Source: Segetibacter koreensis DSM 18137 (lineage in GTDB: Bacteria; Bacteroidota; Bacteroidia; Chitinophagales; Chitinophagaceae). Taken from it: a stretch of DNA of 64,000 bases. Below are positions 47,570 to 56,244 of this stretch, in pieces. The stretch lies in NCBI RefSeq assembly GCF_000374045.1, contig NZ_KB893328.1, positions 31,389 to 95,388 of the forward strand, written 5' to 3'. The position numbers and the translations under genes are program-made. The notes under the pieces were generated by a model. The model was given only the letters and a program-made list of their open reading frames with translations, was not told where the DNA came from and made no database searches. The first letter of the stretch is position 1. Every line of letters begins with the position of its first letter.

Positions 47570-47786
47570 TTATTTGAGATTTATCTGTAATTAAGAAAAC
47601 ATCGATTAATTTATTTCAAATGATATCGGCAATAGAAATATTTTATCAAACCGCACTCAATTTCCCCCCCTTTTTGGATCTATAAAACCCTTTCCGACTA
47701 CTTCGCGAAGCTATGTTTCACTGATCTGCTATATTATGACCAGGCGCGGAATAAAACATGTTTTTGGTCAGTATATTACGTAATAG
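47570..47786. other. Spacer upstream of the coiled-coil gene
   Basis: About 215 bases with no gene. Contains an imperfect inverted repeat around 47730-47775 with arms TGACCA and TGGTCA flanked by ATAT on both sides. Function unknown. Confidence 0.35.
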
Positions 47787-48035
47787 GATAATACATACAT
47801 CTCATGGAGATGTTGTCTGCAGCGTAAGGATTGCTTCCTGGCAGAGCTGTTTGATAAGGAAGGAAACGCCGTAGGTTCTATTAACCAGGAGAATCTTATT
47901 CCTTTTTTCCTGTGTTACCAGCGTGACAGCTTGTATTATGCAACAGCTGATGTAAACTTTTATAGAGGCGATAATGTTACAAATTATACAATTACAATTA
48001 CCGGGGTTAACAACAAAAGGAGACCTGATTTATAA
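47787..48035 (+). pseudogene. Start-less coding remnant of unknown family
   Basis: An 83-codon open frame from a TAG at 47784 to a TAA at 48033 with no usable start. It reads coding-like: FLAELFDKEGNAVGSINQEN, LIPFFLCYQRDSLYYATADV, NFYRGDNVTNYTITITGVNN. The pattern suggests a beta-sandwich secreted protein domain, but I cannot name it. Its 5' end is missing, so a dead fragment. Confidence 0.45.
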
Positions 48036-48098
48036 ACGTGTTATTATTATACCACGGATTAACATGGAGAATAAAAGCTGAATGATATTCAGACGTTA

Positions 48099-48522
48099 AT
48101 GGAATTTAATAAAGACAATAAGTTAGTGCAACGTTGTGCCAAAGGAATGGAACTGGAAGGGCAAGGGCAGTTAACAGAGGCATGCAACCTCTTTAATGAA
48201 GCATGGAATGCAGCGACGAATGACTTTGAAAAGTTTAGGGATGCGCATCATGTAGCCCGACAGCAAAAAAGTATTACTGACAAATAAAAGTGCGACGAGG
48301 CAGCATTACAACATGCTTTGAACGTAGATGACAAAACCATTAGAGGAACATTGCCATCTATTTATTTAGACATGGGAAAGTGTTACGAAGATCTGAATGA
48401 TTTTAATAATCAAAACTAATTATCATGCAGCTTTCTCTTTTGCAAGTTTTCTTTATGGCAACGGATACGGGAACATGATAAAAGCAAGAATTACAAATGG
48501 ACTTGACAGAGTTAAGTGGTGA
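48099..48522 (+). pseudogene. Tetratricopeptide-type cytoplasmic protein, pseudogene
   Basis: Starts well at an ATG (48099): MEFNKDNKLVQRCAKGMELE, then TPR-like GQLTEACNLFNEAW. An in-frame TAA follows DK at 48285; after it the same frame resumes KCDEAALQHALNVDDK, RGTLPSIYLDMGKCYEDLND. A second change of frame near 48415 gives NYHAAFSFASFLYGNGYGN, MIKARITNGLDRVKW and a stop at 48520. So one nonsense codon and one frameshift break a gene of about 140 codons found intact in relatives. Confidence 0.75.
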
Positions 48523-48743
48523 TTACAGCTTGTTTACATTACTAAACAAACAAAACAACGAACCGCTAACAACTGCTTGCGAAAATGGCGGCTGATAAAC
48601 GTCATTAAGCAACAGTAAGGCTATTAAATTATATAACTATATTTGAAATGACGGATCGCTGAATACCGCTCCTTCACCAAGCCGTAGCACATTGTGCGGC
48701 GACTATAAAATAGCATTTATCAAAACTCAAGCAATCTCAATTG

Positions 48744-49163
48744 ATGTCAAACAAAAATGAACTATTAGCTCGAAGAATAATTAATGAAATTTTTAGTCAA
48801 AAAAATTTGAATAGTTTTTATGAATTAATTTCTGAAGATATTACAATTCATGATACGGATAAAGAAATTCACGGACTCGAAAATTTAAAGGTTGGAATTA
48901 ATAATTTGCATATAGCTTTCCCCGATCTGAATTATGATATAGAAGATATTTTGTTAGACGGGGATAAAGTTGTTGCTCGTTGTAAGGGTTCGGGAACACA
49001 TCTTGGTACCTTTCGTGGTATTTCTGCTACTGACAAAAAGATGAATTATACGGTAATTCTCATTTGGCGCTTTTCTGATGGTAAGTTAATAGAACATTGG
49101 TCTGTATCTGATGTATATGGAATGTTGCAACAACTTGAAGTGATCAACATTAAAGTAAAATAG
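48744..49163 (+). CDS. SnoaL-like (NTF2-fold) protein
   Basis: 139 residues from the ATG at 48744; a TTG one codon earlier also opens the frame. SnoaL/ester-cyclase-like pattern: an N-terminal helix pair (ARRIINEIFSQKNLNSFYEL), HGLENLKVGINNLHIAFPDL, then strand blocks DGDKVVARCKGSGTHLGTF and MNYTVILIWRFSDGKLIEHW. Small cytoplasmic protein, function unknown. A hairpin-forming segment lies upstream at 48681-48700. Confidence 0.85.
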   Translation: MSNKNELLARRIINEIFSQKNLNSFYELISEDITIHDTDKEIHGLENLKVGINNLHIAFPDLNYDIEDILLDGDKVVARCKGSGTHLGTFRGISATDKKMNYTVILIWRFSDGKLIEHWSVSDVYGMLQQLEVINIKVK

Positions 49164-49415
49164 CATTGTATTTTGGAATGTTTAGAGACAAATTTGGTAT
49201 TGAATGGAAGGTGGATTTTGACCAAAAGATATAAGGGAAAGTATAAGTGAAAAACATCGGACGTATAACAGCAGTCCGGCAAACAATATCAGCCATCAAT
49301 GCCGTTCAAAAAAGAAAAAAATGGACACTTTGCACATCATTCCCGTTACTGACAGCCGTCATTGTTTGCCACGACCAATGTATTTTTCTTTGTAGACTTA
49401 ACATACTTCAGCAAT
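49164..49415. other. Spacer before the DUF998 gene
   Basis: About 250 bases. Frames here run into the DUF998 gene without family-like sequence. No separate gene. Confidence 0.35.
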
Positions 49416-50294
49416 ATGGTACGAAGAAGTTTGCTTATTTGCGGTTTGGTCGCAATGCTATGGTATGCAGCTATGACCATCGTAGTACCCACTCAATATG
49501 ATGGCTATAACAGCCTTTCTCAATCGATTAGCGAATTGTCGGCAATAGATGCACCGACCCGTACTTTGTGGATAGTACTAGGAATATTTTATTTCATCCT
49601 CTTCATTGCTTTCGGCTTAGGTACCTGGTTATCCGCCAACGGTAACCGCAAGCTGCAGATAGTTGCAATCATTATTGTTTTCGATGCAGTGTTTGGTATT
49701 TTCTGGCCCCCGATGCACCAGAGGGAAGTTATTGCTGCAGGAGGGGGAACCGTTACAGACACACTCCACATTGTTTGGGCCTTTGTCCATCTTGTGCTGA
49801 TGTTGCTGATGATCGGCTTTGGCGCATCGGTATTCGGGAAAGATTTCCGGATTTTCTCAGCAGCAATCGTCCTGGTCTTTATCGTGTTTGGCATATTGAC
49901 AACAATAGATAGCCGTAGGATAAAAGGTAATTTCCCCACACCATTTCTAGGCCTGTGGGAACGCATCAACATAGCTACGTACATGATTTGGGTGATCGTA
50001 TTTGCCAGTAGACGACTGAAGCGAAATAATCAACTTGCCAGCAAGGTCACATTCTTTGATTCAACAGTTAAAAAAGACCCGTATGCAGATTGTTATAATA
50101 ATCATTCAGTCTTTTGCTGTCTTCCTGGGTGTTGTGGCAGCGCTGCTAAGCATATTGTTTTTTATACAGCTGCACTGGCCCGCAGCGGCTTTATGGATCT
50201 TGAAATTATATGCATCGGCATTATCGCCTTTATTTGTCTTAATTGGCTTGTTTGGCATTATCGTAGGGCTGGCAACCAGTTCTTTCTTTATTAG
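49416..50294 (+). CDS. DUF998-like integral membrane protein with an out-of-frame C-terminal extension
   Basis: Seven-ish membrane segments of the DUF998 type: MVRRSLLICGLVAMLWYAAM, YNSLSQSISELSAIDAPT, then hydrophobic stretches to about residue 210 (INIATYMIWVIVFASRRLKR). A start at 49362 is possible but the ATG at 49416 fits better. After about residue 215 the frame runs on for roughly 80 codons inside the membrane-segment coding region of the next gene, giving a Cys/aromatic-rich tail that is not family-like. The natural stop was probably lost. Function of DUF998 proteins is unknown. Confidence 0.7.
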   Translation: MVRRSLLICGLVAMLWYAAMTIVVPTQYDGYNSLSQSISELSAIDAPTRTLWIVLGIFYFILFIAFGLGTWLSANGNRKLQIVAIIIVFDAVFGIFWPPMHQREVIAAGGGTVTDTLHIVWAFVHLVLMLLMIGFGASVFGKDFRIFSAAIVLVFIVFGILTTIDSRRIKGNFPTPFLGLWERINIATYMIWVIVFASRRLKRNNQLASKVTFFDSTVKKDPYADCYNNHSVFCCLPGCCGSAAKHIVFYTAALARSGFMDLEIICIGIIAFICLNWLVWHYRRAGNQFFLY

Positions 50295-51414
50295 TTTGAT
50301 GGGCATATACAACGCTTTGATTTTTGGTATCCACATATTTATCGTTACAAGGCCACCTGCTGCTTCAAGTAACTTTGAAACGGCTTTCGGTTTACGTTGG
50401 AAGGAGAAAATAAAATACGGTTTAAAGACCCGCTTTCTTCCAAAGCGTATGGTGTTAACGTTGCCTGAAGTTCCGCATGCCCGCATGGAACAAAACATTT
50501 CATTTGCAACAATTCCCGGTACCAGCAGAAAACTTTTGTGCGATGTATGGCAACCAGCAGAAAATGTGGTCCAATCTGGATTGGCCTTTATTTACTTGCA
50601 TGGCGCGGGATGGTATATTCTTGACAAAGACCTGGGTACCCGACCACTTTTTACTCACCTGGCTGCACAAGGCCATGTGGTGATTGACGTTGCTTACCGG
50701 CTGGCACCTGAAACGGACATGATGGGCATGGTAAACGATGTAAAGCGAGCTATTAACTGGATGAAAGAAAATGCAGCCACTTATGGAATAAATCCGGATC
50801 GGGTAGTGGTCGGCGGTGGTTCTTCCGGCGGGCACCTTGCCCTGATGGCAGCCTATACCGCAAACAATCCGCAGTTTAGCCCACAGGAAATTGAAGGAAA
50901 AGACATCAGTGTACGTGGAGTAATCTCGTTTTATGGGCCTGCGGATTTAGAGGCAATGTATTACCACACCAACCAACATATTACTACCAGGCCAGCACCC
51001 GGAAAGCCAAAAAAAGCTGTTCCTGCAGAAATGCCCGGATCGATCAAAAAAATAATGGGAAAAGAATATTATCGTTTGAATTTCGACAAGGGAATTGCAA
51101 ATACCGGAACTTTTGCTCCCTTATTGGGTGGCCACCCCAATGAGTGCCCGGAAATTTACGCCCTGTTTTCACCGGTAACACATGTTCATTTCAATTGCCC
51201 ACCCACCTTGCTTATACACGGTGAGCATGACGTTATGGCCCCCGTAAAAAGCACCCGCTCCCTGTACGCCAAACTGGTAGAAAAAAATGTTCAAACGGTG
51301 ATGCATATCATACCACAGGCAGATCATGCTTTTGACTTGCAACTGCCGAAAATATCCCCATCAGCACATAATGCTATTTTTGATACTGAACGTTTTTTAG
51401 CGATGATGGTTTAA
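50083..51414 (+). CDS. Membrane-anchored alpha/beta hydrolase (HSL/esterase family)
   Basis: 443 residues from the ATG at 50083 (an upstream TTG at 50035 is less likely). Three hydrophobic segments at the N-terminus (to about residue 105), then an HSL-type esterase: oxyanion HGAGW (usual HGGG/HGGW), nucleophile Ser in GGGSSGGHLAL, acid Asp in HGEHDVMAPV and base His in QADHAF. The catalytic part faces out or in depending on topology, which I cannot fix. Overlaps the end of the DUF998 frame by about 210 bases. Confidence 0.88.
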   Translation: MQIVIIIIQSFAVFLGVVAALLSILFFIQLHWPAAALWILKLYASALSPLFVLIGLFGIIVGLATSSFFISLMGIYNALIFGIHIFIVTRPPAASSNFETAFGLRWKEKIKYGLKTRFLPKRMVLTLPEVPHARMEQNISFATIPGTSRKLLCDVWQPAENVVQSGLAFIYLHGAGWYILDKDLGTRPLFTHLAAQGHVVIDVAYRLAPETDMMGMVNDVKRAINWMKENAATYGINPDRVVVGGGSSGGHLALMAAYTANNPQFSPQEIEGKDISVRGVISFYGPADLEAMYYHTNQHITTRPAPGKPKKAVPAEMPGSIKKIMGKEYYRLNFDKGIANTGTFAPLLGGHPNECPEIYALFSPVTHVHFNCPPTLLIHGEHDVMAPVKSTRSLYAKLVEKNVQTVMHIIPQADHAFDLQLPKISPSAHNAIFDTERFLAMMV

Positions 51415-51693
51415 GACAAGAACAATAGCCACCAATAAAACTGCTGTACCTTTTACAGGAATTGAGTAGGTTAATTTAGTAGTGGATAGTTTATCGTACA
51501 GTATTTTACATGAACTATGAACATGGAATTCTCTAGCATGGCTGCGATATTTTAAGAATTCAGCTGATGGCACAACCATGTACGAACACAGCAGCCCCAC
51601 CTTTTCATTTGCCTTCAATTATAGACATAGAGAGCAACCTAATGCAAAACAGTGATACTAGTATAGCACTCGATTCTCTTGCGCTTCTCTTTT
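51415..51693. other. Convergent spacer
   Basis: About 280 bases between convergent genes; no gene or strong terminator recognised. Confidence 0.35.
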
Positions 51694-52554
51694 CTACAAT
51701 TCATGAATATATGGCAGGCTATCTTTAAACTTGTCGAATTCCATCTCAACAAAAAAGTTCTTAACCCCACCTGTTTTTGCGGCAGCAAAAAATTCTTTCC
51801 AGTCAATAATACCCTGTCCAACCGGTACCTCCTTTTTATCGGCAGTCCAATCAGACAGGTGTGCTGAGATAAACCTTCCGGGATATTTGTTGAAATAAGT
51901 AGAAGCCTTATAACCCAAATTTATCACTTCGGCCTGGAATTGCATCTTAACCAGCCCAGGATCAAAGCGACTCATTAAAGCATCATAAATGAGTTGCCCT
52001 TCAAGCTTCGCAAATTCGAATTCGTGGTTGTGAAATCCCGCTTGTAGTCCTGCTTTTTTTATTTTTTCTGCCGCCTTGTTTAGTTTATCTGCAGCAGTAT
52101 AATAATCATTTAATGTGGAATTCTTAGGCAACCAAAATGTAGAGCAGATCATTTGTGTAAGACCTAACTGCTGCGAAAATTCGATGCTTTCATCGAGTTT
52201 ATCAAAAAGTTCCCCCGATCCAAAATGGCAACTCGGGCAGGTAAGACCTGCATCTGTAATAGTGCTACGGATATCTGAGGGCTTCATATTTACAAAAGGC
52301 CCAAAGCCTATGTCAGCATACCCTTTGGGCGAACACATCTCTATAAGTTTGTAACCCATTCCTGCCATTGTTTTCAACGTTCCGGGAAAATCTTTACCAA
52401 GCATCTCTTTAACTGTCCATGATTGAAAACCGATAGGCATATTGCTGGCGGTAGCTTCTGCAAAAAGCTGCTTTGGTAATTGTGACAATGCAATAACTCC
52501 GCCTGCAGCCTTCGCTGTTTGTGAGATGAAAGACCTTCTGTTTATTAGTTTCAT
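51694..52554 (-). CDS. Tat-exported sugar phosphate isomerase/epimerase-like TIM barrel
   Basis: 286 residues. Twin-arginine signal NRRSFISQTAKAAGGVIAL. The mature part is an AP-endonuclease-2/xylose-isomerase-like TIM barrel: FQSWTVKEMLG, GYKLIEMCSP, AGFHNHEFEFAKL (metal-site His/Glu) and FISAHLSDW, FVEMEFDKFKDSL. Probably isomerises or epimerises a sugar derivative in the periplasm. Part of a module with a Tat Gfo/Idh enzyme and a cytoplasmic relative. Confidence 0.85.
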   Translation of the reverse strand: MKLINRRSFISQTAKAAGGVIALSQLPKQLFAEATASNMPIGFQSWTVKEMLGKDFPGTLKTMAGMGYKLIEMCSPKGYADIGFGPFVNMKPSDIRSTITDAGLTCPSCHFGSGELFDKLDESIEFSQQLGLTQMICSTFWLPKNSTLNDYYTAADKLNKAAEKIKKAGLQAGFHNHEFEFAKLEGQLIYDALMSRFDPGLVKMQFQAEVINLGYKASTYFNKYPGRFISAHLSDWTADKKEVPVGQGIIDWKEFFAAAKTGGVKNFFVEMEFDKFKDSLPYIHEL

Positions 52555-52582
52555 GGAGGTTATTTTATTTTTTTTTAATCGA

Positions 52583-52660
52583 CTATTTAGCAGCAGGAAC
52601 CGGATGGTCTAGCCTTTTTAAATGAAAATTCGGCATTGAAAATGATGTAAGAGCCACCAT
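52583..52660 (-). pseudogene. Short coding remnant downstream of the HEPN-like gene
   Basis: Minus-strand codons from an ATG at 52660 to a TAG at 52583 read MVALTSFSMPNFHLKRLDHP, VPAAK; with the codons before it (AAVS) the first part looks like the hydrophobic core and end of a signal peptide. Too short to be functional. It may be the remainder of a gene that once sat between the Gfo/Idh and TIM-barrel genes. Confidence 0.35.
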
Positions 52661-52673
52661 GCTAACAGCAGCG

Positions 52674-53435
52674 TTATTCTATATTGAGTTTATCAACTCC
52701 ATTCAATAGAATACTCAAGTGTTTCATTAGATTTTCAATGTCTGAAATATAATCTTCAATATGAATTTCTTCTGCTGTTCCAAAACTAATTGACTTTTCC
52801 TGTTTCGTGATTATTTTTTTCGCACGATTATCGCGATGAATTGGAGTAAATCTATGATTAAAAGCGTTTCTAATATTATAAGAATCTCTCGTGTTTTCTA
52901 AAAACTTCTTTAATTCAAATCGAATGTTTTCAGATTTTATTTTATCAATAAAATTTTGGTTTAAATGTATTTTTGTTTCATCAATTCTTAAATCAAACAT
53001 TATGTTTAATAACTGTCCAAGTACGTCTCTGGTAGAAAAGAAATAGTAATAAAATATTTCTACATAATACTCAAATAATACCTTGTCTGTATGTTTTTGG
53101 TTGCCCTCATGCAACTTACTCCTTTCTAATCTTTGATAATGAGTAGCTGTGTATATGTATGTTTCATTTAGCTTTCCGATTCGATTATTAAGACAATTAT
53201 TCCACCAATAAATATCTTCTTTTGTTATTGCATTTTCAATCTCGGAATTTTCTATAAAGTCAATAAATGCTGATATATATGCGATATCCAATCGGCTAAT
53301 TTTCGGAATTCGTTTTTTTATTTCTTTTCTTTCGGCTTTTGTCGGATAAGAGAAACTGTCTGATTTTAAAATGATTTCTGTTTTCATTTTGACTATAATG
53401 TGTGTCGCGAAGTTTTTATGAAGTTTCGTGAACAT
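52674..53435 (-). CDS. HEPN-like (Cthe_2314-type) protein
   Basis: 253 residues, or 237 from the ATG at 53387 (MKTEIILKSDSFSYPTK), which looks the better start. All-helical, charged. A HEPN-type motif R-x4-H is in NTRDSYNIRNAFNHRFTP, and the surrounding helices (FEYYVEIFYYYFFSTRDVLG, DIENLMKHLSILLNG) fit the Cthe_2314-like HEPN family. Such proteins are possible RNases. Base composition is clearly more AT-rich than the flanking genes. It separates two genes of a sugar module and has no visible MNT nucleotidyltransferase partner. Confidence 0.6.
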   Translation of the reverse strand: MFTKLHKNFATHIIVKMKTEIILKSDSFSYPTKAERKEIKKRIPKISRLDIAYISAFIDFIENSEIENAITKEDIYWWNNCLNNRIGKLNETYIYTATHYQRLERSKLHEGNQKHTDKVLFEYYVEIFYYYFFSTRDVLGQLLNIMFDLRIDETKIHLNQNFIDKIKSENIRFELKKFLENTRDSYNIRNAFNHRFTPIHRDNRAKKIITKQEKSISFGTAEEIHIEDYISDIENLMKHLSILLNGVDKLNIE

Positions 53436-53447
53436 TATTGCTAACGC

Positions 53448-55046
53448 TTAAATTGACCCAATCTCCCATCCTTTCCTGTATTCCCGCGATAAGTATTTGT
53501 TTGCTTCAGGTACGTTTGTGATCTGAAGGTTTTCTGCATTATATTTTAACAGCTTATTGCTTCGCAGCGCTACGGCATACAAGTTAACTGCGGTTGTTAT
53601 ATGTTCTGCTTCGGAAAAATTACCCGGATACTGTTTCCCTGTTTTGCACGCCTGAACGAACAATTGTAAAGCTTTTGAAGCTTTTTCCTCATCACTCGCA
53701 TTACTATTATTGGTAGCGGCAGTGTTATCGATTTTTTTCTGGGAAATGATCTGCGGATTTTCAACATTAAAACCAGCTAATATCTTACCCTTGTCACCGA
53801 CGAACATCATTCCTTCCTCCGGCAGTTCTTTATTATCGTTTGATAATTCGTCAGGTATAGGTGGACGCATTCCTCCATCGTACCAGCACAAATCTACAGG
53901 AGCCCTATTGCCGTTTGCAGGATATTTAAACCGTACGGTGCTGGCCATTGGAAACGAAAAATCATTATTAACGCGGAACGGAACAGGTCCGTTAAAGTCG
54001 CAAACATGACTACGGTGCGGCTCGACAGTTGTGGGAGATGTTAGCTGTAATGCATTGAAGACTGTCCACAAACTGTAGTGGCCCATATCGGCCATAGAAC
54101 CTCCACCGAAATCGTACCATCCGCGAAAGACCATGTTGGTATAGTTGGGATGATAAGGCCTTTCGGCCTCAGGGCCAAGCCACAGATCCCAATCGAAGCC
54201 GGCAGGAACAGGTGGTTTATCTGTAGGAAGTTCAGCATATTGGGGCCATACAGGGCGATTGGTCCAGTTGTGCACTTCTTTCAATGTTCCGATAGCTCCT
54301 GTATTGATCCATGACATCACTTTATCCATTGGTCCGTTAAAATCCCAAGGAACAAGGTGTGTTATTACCTTACTGCTTCGTGCCATTTCGATCACTTTCT
54401 TTCCCTCCAGCAGCCGATTGGAAAGTGGTTTGTGCATCAGCACATGTTTGCCCTTTTTCATGGCAGCCATAGAAAGGACACCATGAAGGTGATCAGGGGT
54501 CATTATTTTAACGGCATCAAGGTCTTTCTCTTTTTCCAGCAATTCCCGCGCATCTGCATACGCTTTACAGCCTTTATATTTTTGTCCCGGCAAATTATTT
54601 GCATAAAACGTGTCAACAATGGACTTTCCATTTTCTCTTCCACCGGGAATCACATTTCCGCCACCCGGCTCCCACGTTGGACTTTTAATGGCCTTGCGAA
54701 TTTCATCCTTCAAATAATTTGGTCCCCAGTCTCTGTAGCCTATAGCCTCTTTATTTGGGTCACAGACTGCAACCACCTGTATTCCAGGTTCAGCCAGCAT
54801 AGCCAGCATCTCCCTTATGCCTTGTGTTCCGGTCCCAATATAAGCAAGAGTTACTTTGTCACTCGGGGGAATATAATTTTTCCCGCCGAGCACGTGTCGT
54901 GGGACAATAGTGAAAGCGGCGGCGGCAGTTGCGGTAAGCTCAACAAATTTCCGGCGATTCATTCCCGGAGTCTGGAAAGAAATGCTTTCTTTTTTTTCTG
55001 TTTGATTATTTGAATCAATCGAATTCTCAGTGGCGTCTTTTTTCAT
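53448..55046 (-). CDS. Tat-exported Gfo/Idh/MocA-family oxidoreductase
   Basis: 532 residues. Long N-terminus, then twin-arginine signal NRRKFVELTATAAAAFTIV. Rossmann motif AYIGTGTQGIREML, the strand end VVAVCDPN, and the catalytic Lys region GKHVLMHKPLSN (EKP is usual; here HKP). Large C-terminal domain with WDLWLGPEAERPYHPNY and GGGSMADMGHYSLW. Likely oxidises or hydrolyses a glycoside or inositol-type substrate through a keto intermediate in the periplasm (family knowledge). Next gene downstream would be the TIM barrel but for the HEPN-like insertion. Confidence 0.9.
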   Translation of the reverse strand: MKKDATENSIDSNNQTEKKESISFQTPGMNRRKFVELTATAAAAFTIVPRHVLGGKNYIPPSDKVTLAYIGTGTQGIREMLAMLAEPGIQVVAVCDPNKEAIGYRDWGPNYLKDEIRKAIKSPTWEPGGGNVIPGGRENGKSIVDTFYANNLPGQKYKGCKAYADARELLEKEKDLDAVKIMTPDHLHGVLSMAAMKKGKHVLMHKPLSNRLLEGKKVIEMARSSKVITHLVPWDFNGPMDKVMSWINTGAIGTLKEVHNWTNRPVWPQYAELPTDKPPVPAGFDWDLWLGPEAERPYHPNYTNMVFRGWYDFGGGSMADMGHYSLWTVFNALQLTSPTTVEPHRSHVCDFNGPVPFRVNNDFSFPMASTVRFKYPANGNRAPVDLCWYDGGMRPPIPDELSNDNKELPEEGMMFVGDKGKILAGFNVENPQIISQKKIDNTAATNNSNASDEEKASKALQLFVQACKTGKQYPGNFSEAEHITTAVNLYAVALRSNKLLKYNAENLQITNVPEANKYLSREYRKGWEIGSI

Positions 55047-55259
55047 ACAGCAATTTTTATCGTTAGTGGTGCTTTAAAAGTAAGCGATATTATGATGCAC
55101 AAGGTTGATAAGAGAATAAATTTTTGGAATAGGGTTAATCACATAAGCAAATAGTGACATAAGACGTAAATAGCGACATAGTAAGACCTATAGTGCATGT
55201 CAGCCTAGTTTCCAGTGTGCCTTTTATGTAATTAAAGAGTCTGTTGAATGAGTCCTGCA

Positions 55260-56036
55260 CTATAGCCCCTTTAGTGGTTGGGGTAAATATTTATTTAATA
55301 ATGCCTTACCCTGCCTGATCGCATCCCTTCCATTCGATTCAATTCCATACCAGCCAGTGTAACCAGCATGTTTACATACCTCAATCATCTTTACTGTAAG
55401 TTCTTCCGTAGGTTGATTTCGATAAGACATTCCCCCCGCAAAAGGAGCTGTTTTTTGCAGGTAGGAATAGTTATCAAATTCATCTGCAGGTTCACGCCAA
55501 TCGGGATAAGTACCAAACAGTGGATGATTAACTTCTTTCATAAGAGCTACCATCCAATCAGCGTCATTGGAGAAGCCACCATGATTTTCTATCAGTATTT
55601 TCACATTCGAATCACTTGCATATTCTAACAACCCATGGTATGCTTCTGATGCACGCTTCATTGCGTCTTCTTTAGAAACATCTTCTGTACCCCTGCAATT
55701 AGTGCGGATTGCATGGCAACCTAAGTAATGAGCTATATCAACCCATTTTCGGTGATTTATTTCAAATTGTTTCCTTTCTTTTTTGTCAGATACACATGGG
55801 TCTCCTTCATCATCTACCATTATCAAAATCATCGCCACTCCATTATTCGCTGCATTTTGTTTCAATGTGTTTAGGTAACTAATGGTAGGAACTTCAAATA
55901 GTGTATTAACAAACTCAATCCCATTAAGATCGAAGCCCTCTCTTGCAATTTTTGGAAAATCCAATGTATTCCATTTGCCTGCTTTTATTTCCTCCACCAA
56001 TGCCCATTGGGCGAGCGATATATCGTCTTTTGTCAT
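55260..56036 (-). CDS. Cytoplasmic sugar phosphate isomerase/epimerase-like TIM barrel
   Basis: 258 residues, no signal peptide. TIM-barrel strands: GFDLNGIEFVNTLF, VAMILIMVDDEGDPCVSD, GCHAIRTNCRGTEDV, VKILIENHGGFSNDADW and YTGWYGIESNGRDAI. Metal ligands likely in the two Glu and His residues of IENHGG and GIESNG. Works on a free or phosphorylated sugar derivative; upstream of the Tat Gfo/Idh gene on the same strand, 210 bases away. Confidence 0.85.
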   Translation of the reverse strand: MTKDDISLAQWALVEEIKAGKWNTLDFPKIAREGFDLNGIEFVNTLFEVPTISYLNTLKQNAANNGVAMILIMVDDEGDPCVSDKKERKQFEINHRKWVDIAHYLGCHAIRTNCRGTEDVSKEDAMKRASEAYHGLLEYASDSNVKILIENHGGFSNDADWMVALMKEVNHPLFGTYPDWREPADEFDNYSYLQKTAPFAGGMSYRNQPTEELTVKMIEVCKHAGYTGWYGIESNGRDAIRQGKALLNKYLPQPLKGL

Positions 56037-56244
56037 GTAGTTGTTTTATTTCGAAAATGATTATTAATCCTTAAATATACAAAACTGGTATTATGGTTAA
56101 AGCGGCATACAAGAAACAAACCTTTTCTACTTTATTAATCATACTTCGAGTGCTCCTTCTGTCACCACGCATCACCCTTTTCTTTTTTATCATAACATAT
56201 ATTCCTAATTTAGAGTGATTAAGTAAACGGATAACAACCTCTGC

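Noticed and set aside
51397..51618. Minus-strand frame over the end of the esterase gene
   Set aside because: Overlaps the real gene's 3' end and has no family-like sequence.
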